A DNA stretch of 64,000 bases from Citrobacter sp. 18056. Its GTDB lineage: Bacteria; Pseudomonadota; Gammaproteobacteria; Enterobacterales; Enterobacteriaceae. Within the stretch, counting starts at the first letter, position 1. Every line of letters starts with the position of its first letter. This document shows, one piece after another, positions 47,730 to 55,140 of this stretch. The translations under genes and the position numbers were made by a program. The notes below the pieces were generated by a model, which saw nothing but the letters and a program-made list of their open reading frames with translations, made no database searches and had not been told where the DNA came from. The stretch lies in contig CACSJR010000002.1 in NCBI GenBank assembly GCA_902706235.1, positions 248,001-312,000 on the forward strand, read 5' to 3'.

Positions 47730-47990
47730 TCATGCGCGTTGAGCGTTAATAAAGGACGCCAGTGTGGCGACGGAATAGAAATGCTGACGCATCTCTTCGC
47801 TTTCTGCTGAAAGCACCACGCCGTACTGATTCTTTACCGCCAGTCCCAGTTCGAGTGCATCAATGGAGTCCAGGCCCAGGCCGTCTCCAAAGAGTGGGGC
47901 ATCGGTGTCGATATCATCCGCTGACAGCTCATCAAGATTCAGGGTCTGAATGATGAGGTTTTTTATTTCAAGATAGAGGGCTTGCATCAT
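47730..47990 (-). CDS. apeE: Acyl carrier protein (ApeE type)
   Basis: An 86-residue ACP; S42 in LGLDSIDALELG is the phosphopantetheine site. It differs enough from ApeF to suggest different roles, for example starter versus extender carrier; that is an inference from family work, not seen in the sequence. Modification is most likely by AcpT at the end of the operon. Confidence 0.9.
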   Translation of the reverse strand: MMQALYLEIKNLIIQTLNLDELSADDIDTDAPLFGDGLGLDSIDALELGLAVKNQYGVVLSAESEEMRQHFYSVATLASFINAQRA

Positions 47991-48020
47991 TAATTCCTGC
48001 CAAAAATAGTTCTGTCCCGA

Positions 48021-48806
48021 TCAGCTTTCCGGGTTGTTCTGCTGCAATTGAGACAAAAATAGCCGGTTGAGCTGCCGGGCAGCCAGAGCCGGTTCTTGTA
48101 AGTTTGCATCATATAAGTCGGTGATGGCGAGACGCTCGCACACATTCACATCGAATATAGGTTTCACCGGCGGTACATCATACCACTTGCTCTGTTTGTC
48201 GAGCATGCGTTCGCTGCACTGGATCGTCACAATTCGGACATCGCTTGCGCAACGCACGGCGATATTTGCCGCACCGCGCTGGAGCGTCATTGGCTCGCCC
48301 ACGCGTGTGCGGGTGCCTTCCGGAAAAATCAAAATCGTGTCGCCTTTTGCCAGACGCTGCTGGCAGGCGGGCAGCAGGGTGTCGGCCTGGCTGTTAATCA
48401 AATAGTCCGCGCTGCGAATGACGCCGCTCATGCACTGGTTTTTCAGCAGTGCGCTTTTCACCATGCAATCGGTGTCGGGCATCACCGAAGCCAGCATCAC
48501 GTAATCGAGCAGCGACGGGTGATTGGCGATAACCAGACAGCCGCGCTCCTGGCGCAAAATATTTTCGCCGTGAATACGATAGTCCAGCACGCCCATGACT
48601 TTCGTGACCCATAAAAAGAAACGAAAGCTGGTGGCAATGCTGCGGCGCGCCAGGCTGCGGCGACGGTCTTTATTCCGCACGCACAGCAATAAAATATTAA
48701 ACCAGATAAGCGACAACAGCAGCCCGCCGAGGCCAAACAGCGAAAAGCAAAACCCGGTGGCGAAGATGCGCCACAGGCGGTTGAAGCGGGAACTGACGGT
48801 TTTCAT
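48021..48806 (-). CDS. apeD: Lysophospholipid acyltransferase-like protein (ApeD type)
   Basis: PlsC-type acyltransferase, 261 residues. After an N-terminal hydrophobic segment it shows NHPSLLDYVM (H-x4-D motif) and IFPEGTRTRVGEP (motif III). The ATG at 48806 overlaps the apeC stop by 4 bp, the usual spacing in this operon; an ATG at 48821 is the alternative. Probably acylates the lipid moiety of the pigment. Confidence 0.86.
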   Translation of the reverse strand: MKTVSSRFNRLWRIFATGFCFSLFGLGGLLLSLIWFNILLLCVRNKDRRRSLARRSIATSFRFFLWVTKVMGVLDYRIHGENILRQERGCLVIANHPSLLDYVMLASVMPDTDCMVKSALLKNQCMSGVIRSADYLINSQADTLLPACQQRLAKGDTILIFPEGTRTRVGEPMTLQRGAANIAVRCASDVRIVTIQCSERMLDKQSKWYDVPPVKPIFDVNVCERLAITDLYDANLQEPALAARQLNRLFLSQLQQNNPES

Positions 48807-49525
48807 GCCCGGCTCCAGCACCAGCGGGAGACTTCACCGTCAATGACGAATTCGCGGTCGTGATTCAGATAGTGGCGCAGGAATGTCAGGCTTTGCGGCA
48901 GCGCGTTTTCTGCTTCCGTTCCACCGGATTGTGTGGAGCAGGCGAGACTTGTCCCGGCTTCGAACACCATCGCGCAGGCATAGGCCCAGGTCGGCATAGC
49001 GTCGGGTAAATCCGGGTGATAAAACGCGGGCAGCGCGCCGTCAAAATCAACCATCAGCACGCGCTTATAGCCCGCATGCAACAGGCTGATAACTTCGCAC
49101 AGGCCCTGCTGAAAAGTGTCTTTTCCGGCGGCCAGCGACGATGAAACCACCGGCTGTTGCGCCACGATAGTCAGGTTGCCGACGGCGGAGTTATGCACCG
49201 AGAGCGCGAAATCGGTGGGCGACACGGATTGCTGCGTCGCCAGCGCCTCGAGAATGCGGAAGTTACGTTCGAGTTCGCCGTGACGGCTGGTGTAGAGCAC
49301 CGCATCAATGGCGTGTTTGCGTAACATCAACAGCCCGCACTCCACTGCGAGTTTGCTCCCCGAGCTTAAACGGCGCGCGGTCATCATCGGCAGCGCGGTC
49401 AGTTTGGCCTGCGGCGCAGCGGCATCAATGGGCTGGACGTGATTCGCCCACTGAATCCACTGAGCGTCGTCGCTAAGGCCGGGCGCACGGGCCTGCCAGT
49501 CGATAAGGTTTAATGCAAAATTCAT
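48803..49525 (-). CDS. apeC: Ketosynthase-like chain-length factor (ApeC type)
   Basis: A 240-residue protein of the short beta-ketoacyl-synthase-N family. At the position of the active-site Cys it has SVHNSAVGNL, so the nucleophile is replaced and the His pair of a full ketosynthase is missing. This fits a non-catalytic chain-length-factor partner for ApeO. First gene of the reverse-strand APE operon. Confidence 0.83.
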   Translation of the reverse strand: MNFALNLIDWQARAPGLSDDAQWIQWANHVQPIDAAAPQAKLTALPMMTARRLSSGSKLAVECGLLMLRKHAIDAVLYTSRHGELERNFRILEALATQQSVSPTDFALSVHNSAVGNLTIVAQQPVVSSSLAAGKDTFQQGLCEVISLLHAGYKRVLMVDFDGALPAFYHPDLPDAMPTWAYACAMVFEAGTSLACSTQSGGTEAENALPQSLTFLRHYLNHDREFVIDGEVSRWCWSRA

Positions 49526-49724
49526 CAGTGCGAGCCTGGTCTGTCGATACTCTTTATTCGTTAGAAGACGTTATGCCATTTATTATCGTTTTGTTCACGC
49601 GGCATTTTGCCGTGGGGCCGCTATTTGCGCTCATATCCTACAATGTTGTCGGCAGACAGGCGAATATCTGTAAGGCAGAGTGGTCTTGATTTTGGTCTAT
49701 GTTGCGCCGGGGCATAAAACGCAG

Positions 49725-49757
49725 CGGGATATCAGGCCGCTGTGGCCTAATATCCCG
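49725..49757. terminator. Large hairpin between the lipoprotein gene and the APE operon
   Basis: CGGGATATCAGGCC pairs with GGCCTAATATCCCG (one mismatch) around a 5-nt loop, just after the stop of the small lipoprotein gene. It lacks a clear T-run on either side, so it could be an attenuating hairpin or an mRNA stabiliser. Confidence 0.6.
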
Positions 49758-49766
49758 AAATAACGA

Positions 49767-50159
49767 TTACTGCTGTACGGCGCTGGAGAGGCTAATCTGA
49801 ATATCTTTATCGAGATTATGTACCCAGCGGTTGTAGTTCTTATGAATTTGACCGCCTTCCGCCATCAGATTAGTACTACCGTCATATTTGATGATGTAGC
49901 TGTTGGCAGAATACTGAATCAAAACATTGGCGGTATGGTCACGTGCCTGCTGGCGACCTTTAATCACGCCGGGGCCGGCATCGGTCATAATCCACTGGCG
50001 GTTGAGTCCCGCTTTTAAGATGGCGTTCCGTACCTGGGCTTCGGTGTGACCGGTGGCTACCGGGCTTTGAACTGTTTCAATCGGAGCGGTGCGAGAAACG
50101 CAGCCCGCCAGAGCACCGACAACGGCGACGGCAGCAAACCATTTCACTAACTTTTTCAT
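49767..50159 (-). CDS. Small lipoprotein of unknown function
   Basis: A 130-residue predicted lipoprotein: MKKLVKWFAAVAVVGALAG then C20 as the lipidated residue. The mature part has a mixed alpha/beta pattern ending in the polar segment NLDKDIQISLSSAVQQ. The start at 50159 has GGAG eight bases upstream; an ATG at 50171 overlaps that site and is less likely. Not recognised as a named family. Single-gene unit followed by the hairpin at 49725. Confidence 0.78.
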   Translation of the reverse strand: MKKLVKWFAAVAVVGALAGCVSRTAPIETVQSPVATGHTEAQVRNAILKAGLNRQWIMTDAGPGVIKGRQQARDHTANVLIQYSANSYIIKYDGSTNLMAEGGQIHKNYNRWVHNLDKDIQISLSSAVQQ

Positions 50160-50523
50160 CAATAACTCCATTCAATCTGTGAAGCGATGCGAGATTAAAG
50201 CAAGCATTACCCAAACCCTTTATCAACGAACGCACGTTATTTCCATTACGCGATAACAGGTGTTTTTTTGGTTATTTTGACGTTAAAAATGATAAGGGAG
50301 TATGTGAGTGGCTGCAACCGGAATATCTGTTAATACGATGATAAGTATCTGCGTAATTTTAATATTTCAACAATTGGATTTTAATTAGTAGCCAATTTTA
50401 GTTAGGGGGATTATTAATTTCTGCGCGAAGAAAGCGTCAGAACAAAATGCCCGGCGGCGCAATGCATGCCGGGCCCGCGGGATCGGTAGGCGTGTTCAAG
50501 CGCAGTGCCACCGGGCAATGCCA
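50160..50523. other. Non-coding stretch between lipoprotein gene and yhhT
   Basis: The left two thirds are AT-rich with no supportable ORF and probably hold the lipoprotein promoter. The right third holds the paired REP-like elements at 50449-50516. Nothing else seen. Confidence 0.6.
50449..50516. repeat. Pair of REP-like palindromes downstream of yhhT
   Basis: GCCCGGC at 50449-50455 pairs with GCCGGGC at 50468-50474. A second, opposite unit (GTAGGCGTGTTCAAGCGCAG to CCACCGGGC) follows, giving a BIME-like arrangement. Confidence 0.65.
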
Positions 50524-51573
50524 TTAACCCGGCAATCGGCTCTTTGGACGCCCCGGCCCCAACAAAATCGCCAGCTTACTGCCGCCTTTGGTGGTTTCCA
50601 TCCAGATTTTACACACGCTGGTGAGCGGTACTGAGAGCAGCATCCCGACCGGGCCGAGCAGCCAGCCCCAGACCAATAATGATAAGAACACCACTAACGT
50701 CGACATGCCCAGACGATGGCCCATCATTCGCGGTTCAACCATATTTCCCAGCACCATATGTACTGCCAGGAACAGCCCGCCGACCAGCAGCCCCTCATAC
50801 CAGCCGTTAAACAGGAACGCCTGAATCATTGGCGGAATGGCGGAAATCACCGACCCGATGTTGGGCACGTAGTTCAACAGGAACGCCAGTACGCCCCACA
50901 TCAGCGCAAACTGCACGCCGAGCAACAGCAAACCGAGCCAGACAATCACCCCGGTCCACAGGCTGATCAGCGTTTTCAGCGCCAGATAGTGCGACACCCC
51001 TTTCAGGGCGCGGTGCAACCCGGCGATATGGATTTGCGGATTCACCAGGGCGAAACGCAGTTTGTACGGGACGTGGCGCACTTCGAACAGCATAAACACC
51101 ACTGTCATCATCAGCAGCACGATGCTCGCCATGGCCCCGGAAAATTGGGTCATCATGGTGGTGGCGAAGGCGACCATTTTGTCGGAATCAACGCGTTGCA
51201 GCATACGCTCCGGCGACATGTGCATGTGTAAAAACGGCATCGAGTCCTGTAAGGCAAGCAGCTTGTGGGTCAGTTCTTTGTTGTACTTCGGCAGCATGGC
51301 GACAAATTCGCTGGTGGATGCCGCCAGAACGGCAACCAGCGCGGTGAGTACGCATAGCATCGCAAAGACCACAATCGCGATCGACAGCGGTCGTGAGACG
51401 CCGCGACGGATAAACCAGGTCACCAGTGGATTGAGAACGATGGCGAAAAACAGGGCCAGTAAAAGTTGGACAATAATGTCGGCGGCGGCATGGATCCCTG
51501 CCAGGATGACAACCAACGACGCCAGTTTGAGAAGTATGTGTAAACCCGCTTTATCAGCGGCAAGTGTGGTCAT
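50524..51573 (-). CDS. yhhT: AI-2E family membrane protein YhhT
   Basis: PerM/AI-2E-family polytopic membrane protein. From the ATG at 51573 it has 349 residues, as in E. coli; GGA lies eight bases upstream. About eight TM helices are predicted, with the signature VLAFLLNYVPNIGSVISAIPP. Transport function not established. In E. coli acpT is its direct neighbour; here the APE operon and a lipoprotein gene lie between, and yhhS, normally next to it, is missing. Confidence 0.92.
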   Translation of the reverse strand: MTTLAADKAGLHILLKLASLVVILAGIHAAADIIVQLLLALFFAIVLNPLVTWFIRRGVSRPLSIAIVVFAMLCVLTALVAVLAASTSEFVAMLPKYNKELTHKLLALQDSMPFLHMHMSPERMLQRVDSDKMVAFATTMMTQFSGAMASIVLLMMTVVFMLFEVRHVPYKLRFALVNPQIHIAGLHRALKGVSHYLALKTLISLWTGVIVWLGLLLLGVQFALMWGVLAFLLNYVPNIGSVISAIPPMIQAFLFNGWYEGLLVGGLFLAVHMVLGNMVEPRMMGHRLGMSTLVVFLSLLVWGWLLGPVGMLLSVPLTSVCKIWMETTKGGSKLAILLGPGRPKSRLPG

Positions 51574-51661
51574 GGCAATTTCCTTATGAGCTATCGCCAA
51601 TAAGTGTAGTGCGTCCCGCTGGGCTGACTATCGGAAAGAAGGACGATAGTCCGCCCAAAAC

Positions 51662-51692
51662 AAAAAAAGCCCCCGGTCGCGAAACCAGGGGC
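51662..51692 (-). terminator. Terminator downstream of dcrB
   Basis: On the reverse strand a GC-rich 9-bp stem (GCCCCTGGT with one mismatch to ACCGGGGGC) followed by T7, about 20 bp after the dcrB stop. Confidence 0.9.
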
Positions 51693-51712
51693 CGTGTCGT
51701 CAGCAGACTAAC

Positions 51713-52270
51713 TTAGTTGATGACGATGGTATTGATGATGTTCTCTGCAGTGCTCTGCGCTTTCTGCTGATCGTCAGCAGGCAGCGTGATTTGCAGGGTC
51801 AGCAGTTTGCCGTCCACTTTGCCCAGTACCACGGAAGAGTACGCGGTCTGGCCTTTGGCAGAGATAATGCTGTCGAGCTGCTGAAGGGTCTGGCCTTTCA
51901 GCTCGATGGATTTGTTGGTCACAACCTGCAGTTGCGGGTCGCGGCTGCGCTGCTGCGCTTCCAGACGGGCAGCCAGTACGCTCAGGTCTTCGTTGGAGTT
52001 GTCGCCGACAATCACGATAACCGCTTTCTGGCCCGTTGCATCGGAGTACACGTGCATGTTGTTGGCCTGAGTGCCCAGCTTGCCGCTCTGATCGGTCATA
52101 TCGGCCGGCAGGGAGAAGCTGAGTTTGCCTTCCAGCAGTTTTACAGGCTGTGCAGCGGCGTTGCTTTCGGCGGCTGCTCCCTGAACTGGGGCTTTACTGT
52201 CGCTGTTGTCACAGGCGGAAAGGCCCATTACCAGCAGGCCAATACCGACGTATTTAACCAAATTGCGCAT
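51713..52270 (-). CDS. dcrB: Phage receptor-related lipoprotein DcrB
   Basis: A 185-residue protein with lipobox MGLSA-C20, equal in length to E. coli DcrB, which is needed for C1 and C6 phage DNA entry and is linked to lipoprotein maturation. GGAAG stands at the right distance from the ATG at 52270, whereas the ATG two codons earlier abuts it. Followed by a strong terminator; yhhQ lies upstream. Confidence 0.93.
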   Translation of the reverse strand: MRNLVKYVGIGLLVMGLSACDNSDSKAPVQGAAAESNAAAQPVKLLEGKLSFSLPADMTDQSGKLGTQANNMHVYSDATGQKAVIVIVGDNSNEDLSVLAARLEAQQRSRDPQLQVVTNKSIELKGQTLQQLDSIISAKGQTAYSSVVLGKVDGKLLTLQITLPADDQQKAQSTAENIINTIVIN

Positions 52271-52343
52271 TGACATCTTCCTTTTGATAAACGGCCATTA
52301 ATGGCACATCAGCTTATCTTATCACAACCCATTGCATGAACCT

Positions 52344-53009
52344 TTAACCCGCTTGAAAAGCTGGGTTTTCAGATTTATCTGCCAGTTTTTTCAACAACAT
52401 ATTCAACACTACGCCGTACATCGGCAGGAAGAATACCAGGCTGATAAGCACCTTGAAGGTGTAATCAACCAGCGCGATTTCGACCCAATGGGAAGCCATG
52501 AACGGGTCAGGACTGCGCCAGAAGGCGATGAAGAAGAACGCGAGGGTATCGCTGACGTTACCGAACAGCGTGGAGGCGGTCGGCGCCATCCACCAACGGT
52601 GATTCTGTCGCAGGCGGTTGAAGACGTGAACGTCGAGGATCTGACCCAGCGCGTAAGCCATAAAGCTCGCGGCGGCGATGCGGGCAACAAACAGGTTAAA
52701 GCTGGTGAGCGCGGAAAAACCCTGCCATTCGCCCATATAAAAGAGCGACGAAATAACGTAGGAGATCAGCAGCGCAGGCGCCATTACCGCAAAAATAATC
52801 TTGCGGGCCAGCGGCGCGCCAAAGATACGCACGGTCAGGTCGGTTGCGAGGAAAATAAACGGAAAGCTAAACGCGCCCCAGGTAGTATGAAAACCAAAAA
52901 TGGAGACCGGCAGCTGCACCAGATAGTTACTGGAGGTGATCACCAGCAGATGAAAAAGCGAAAGCCAGAACAACGCTTTTACGCGCTGTGCTTGAGAGAA
53001 CTGCATCAT
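52344..53009 (-). CDS. yhhQ: Queuosine precursor (preQ0/preQ1) transporter YhhQ
   Basis: ECF-like/VUT-1 family membrane protein of 221 residues, same as E. coli, importing 7-deazaguanine precursors for tRNA queuosine. About six TM helices; conserved segments include WGAFSFPFIFLATDLTVRIFG (cited in part) and GNVSDTLAFFFIAF. No preQ1 riboswitch is evident in the short leader. Confidence 0.93.
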   Translation of the reverse strand: MMQFSQAQRVKALFWLSLFHLLVITSSNYLVQLPVSIFGFHTTWGAFSFPFIFLATDLTVRIFGAPLARKIIFAVMAPALLISYVISSLFYMGEWQGFSALTSFNLFVARIAAASFMAYALGQILDVHVFNRLRQNHRWWMAPTASTLFGNVSDTLAFFFIAFWRSPDPFMASHWVEIALVDYTFKVLISLVFFLPMYGVVLNMLLKKLADKSENPAFQAG

Positions 53010-53194
53010 GTTGTAGCCTTTTTAGTGGTTGGGGTGAGGGAACCCAATGTGTGTCTTGAAACGCTAAAAACCGCCGCATGATACTGCGTTATGTGCGCTT
53101 TGCAACGGCTAATTTTCGCGCAATCGCTAACCTGCCTTGCGTCACAAATAACTGGCGGTAAACTAGGGCGGTTTTTTGACTGACTGAGTGAACC

Positions 53195-53440
53195 ATGAGC
53201 GATATCTTTTCTGCTGCTGACCACACCCTTGATGCTCAGGGCCTGCGCTGCCCTGAGCCGGTAATGATGGTACGCAAAACTGTGCGCACCATGCCCGTCG
53301 GCGAAACGCTGCTGATTGTGGCGGATGACCCGGCGACGACCCGTGATATCCCTGGCTTCTGCCGCTTTATGGATCATGAGCTGATTGCTCAGAGCACCGA
53401 TTCTCTTCCTTATCGCTATCTCATCCGTAAAAACCATTAA
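53195..53440 (+). CDS. tusA: Sulfur carrier protein TusA
   Basis: An 81-residue SirA/TusA-fold protein that takes sulfur from IscS and passes it to TusBCD for 2-thiouridine formation at tRNA wobble bases. The reactive Cys is C19 in [10 protein letters not shown]. coli TusA is the same length. Divergent from yhhQ; a short hairpin follows. Confidence 0.96.
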   Translation: MSDIFSAADHTLDAQGLRCPEPVMMVRKTVRTMPVGETLLIVADDPATTRDIPGFCRFMDHELIAQSTDSLPYRYLIRKNH

Positions 53441-53448
53441 TTCTCTAA

Positions 53449-53470
53449 GGGCAGAAACTGTGATCTGCCC
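53449..53470 (+). terminator. Hairpin after tusA
   Basis: GGGCAGA pairs with TCTGCCC around an 8-nt loop, 9 bp past the tusA stop. There is no T-run, so termination is uncertain. Confidence 0.5.
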
Positions 53471-53574
53471 TGGAATATCGTTACCAAATCGTTAAACCAT
53501 CGTTTCACAATTGTAGCTTTTGTGAGGCGTCTCACCGTCGTTTTCCCCGTACCAGGCTAATTTTTAAACGCAAA

Positions 53575-53593
53575 ACTAAAACAACGTTTTATT
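53575..53593. promoter_or_regulatory. KdgR-like operator upstream of the TRAP operon
   Basis: ACTAAAACAACGTTTTATT matches the remembered KdgR consensus AATRAAAYRYYRTTTYATT at 17 of 19 positions and contains a perfect TAAAAC-N3-GTTTTA dyad. It lies 20 bp before the dctP start, well placed for repression. It shares AAAACAACGTT with the box at kdgK. Confidence 0.65.
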
Positions 53594-53613
53594 AAATACC
53601 CTGGAGCCGACCG

Positions 53614-54597
53614 ATGAAAATGACTGTCAGGCCATTTGTGGCCGCCTTATGCTTTTCCACCGCAGCACTCTGTTTTACGCCCTCGGTTTTAGCGCAAACC
53701 ATCCGCGCCGCTGATGTCCATCCTGAAGGCTACCCGAACGTGGTGGCGGTCCAGCACATGGGCGAAAAACTCAAACAGCAAACTAACGGCGACCTGGAAA
53801 TTAAAGTCTTCCCGGGCGGCGTGCTGGGCGATGAAAAGCAAATGATTGAGCAGGCGCAAATGGGGGCCATCGACATCATTCGCGTATCAATGGCGCCCGT
53901 GGCGGCGATTCTGCCGGACATCGAAGTGTTCACTCTGCCGTACGTTTTCCGCGATGAAGATCATATGCACAAGGTCATCGACGGCGATATCGGCAAACAG
54001 ATTGGCGAGAAGCTCACCAACAACCCGAAATCCAAACTGGTATTCCTTGGCTGGATGGATTCCGGTACCCGTAACCTGATTACTAAACAGCCGGTCACCA
54101 AACCGGAAGATTTGAAAGGGATGAAAATCCGCGTTCAGGGCAGTCCGGTGGCGATTGATACCCTGAAAGACATGGGCGCTAACGCCGTCGCCATGGGCGT
54201 GAGTGAAGTTTACAGCGGCATGCAGACCGGCGTTATCGACGGTGCCGAAAACAACCCGCCAACCTTTATCGCCCACAACTACATGCCGGTAGCGAAACAT
54301 TACACCCTCAGCGGCCACTTCATCACCCCGGAAATGCTGCTCTATTCCAAAGTGAAATGGGACAAACTCAACGCCGATCAGCAGCAAAAAATCCTGACGC
54401 TGGCCCGCGAAGCCCAGATGGAACAGCGCGAGCTGTGGAACGCCTACAACAAACAGGCGCTGGAAAAAATGAAAGCGGGTGGCGTGCAGTTCCACGACAT
54501 CGACAAAGCGTACTTCGTCCAGGCGACGGAGCCGGTGCGTAAAGCCTATGGCGAAAAGCATCAGGCTCTGATGAAAGCCATCGCTGACGTCCAGTGA
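53614..54597 (+). CDS. TRAP transporter substrate-binding protein (DctP family)
   Basis: Periplasmic solute receptor, 327 residues, signal peptide about 1-28 (ends SVLAQ). It shows the DctP set: VFPGGVLGDEKQMIEQ, then MKIRVQGSPVAID with the carboxylate-clamping Arg, and GVIDGAENNPPTF. The ligand is a sugar acid or other organic acid; the KdgR-like box argues for a hexuronate or ketodeoxygluconate-type compound. This is an inference. First gene of a three-gene TRAP operon. Confidence 0.9.
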   Translation: MKMTVRPFVAALCFSTAALCFTPSVLAQTIRAADVHPEGYPNVVAVQHMGEKLKQQTNGDLEIKVFPGGVLGDEKQMIEQAQMGAIDIIRVSMAPVAAILPDIEVFTLPYVFRDEDHMHKVIDGDIGKQIGEKLTNNPKSKLVFLGWMDSGTRNLITKQPVTKPEDLKGMKIRVQGSPVAIDTLKDMGANAVAMGVSEVYSGMQTGVIDGAENNPPTFIAHNYMPVAKHYTLSGHFITPEMLLYSKVKWDKLNADQQQKILTLAREAQMEQRELWNAYNKQALEKMKAGGVQFHDIDKAYFVQATEPVRKAYGEKHQALMKAIADVQ

Positions 54598-54620
54598 TTT
54601 TCACGTCGGACGGAGGACCT

Positions 54621-55130
54621 ATGTCTGAATCCTTTTCAAAAGTGATGGATAAGCTGTACATGCTGGCGATGTGGGTCGCCGGCGTGTCGCTGCTGGTGAT
54701 GACCATCGTGATCCCCATCGGCATTTTTTCCCGTTACGTGCTCAATCAGGGGGAATCCTGGCCGGAGCCAGTGGCCATTCTGTGCATGGTAACGTTCACT
54801 TTTATCGGCGCGGCGGTAGGCTACCGCGCCGGTTCGCACATCGCCGTCAACATGCTGACCGACCGTCTGCCCGCCGGGCTGCAACGCGCTGCGGCGCGGC
54901 TGGTTGATCTCATGATGCTGCTGATTACCGGGATGATGTTCTGGTACAGCTACGGGCTGTGCCTCGATTTGTGGGATCAGCCGGTGGCGGAGTTTCCACT
55001 GCTGACCTCGGGTGAAACCTATCTGCCGCTGCCGATTGGCTCGGCGGTGTTGATTCTGTTTGTCATTGAGCGTCTGCTGTTCGGTTCTCAGGAGAACCGC
55101 CCGATAGTGCTCATCGGTAACCACGGGTAA
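54621..55130 (+). CDS. TRAP transporter small membrane subunit (DctQ family)
   Basis: A 169-residue protein with four TM helices, bridging the receptor and the large permease. The ATG at 54621 has GGAGG seven bases upstream; a frame beginning at 54594 overlaps dctP and has no such site. Hallmarks: RYVLNQGESWPEP and GYRAGSHIAVNML. Confidence 0.9.
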   Translation: MSESFSKVMDKLYMLAMWVAGVSLLVMTIVIPIGIFSRYVLNQGESWPEPVAILCMVTFTFIGAAVGYRAGSHIAVNMLTDRLPAGLQRAAARLVDLMMLLITGMMFWYSYGLCLDLWDQPVAEFPLLTSGETYLPLPIGSAVLILFVIERLLFGSQENRPIVLIGNHG

Positions 55131-55140
55131 GGGGTGTCAG

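Noticed and set aside
52344-53194. preQ1 riboswitch in front of yhhQ
   Set aside because: The leader up to tusA is short and shows no preQ1-type hairpin with an A-rich tail.
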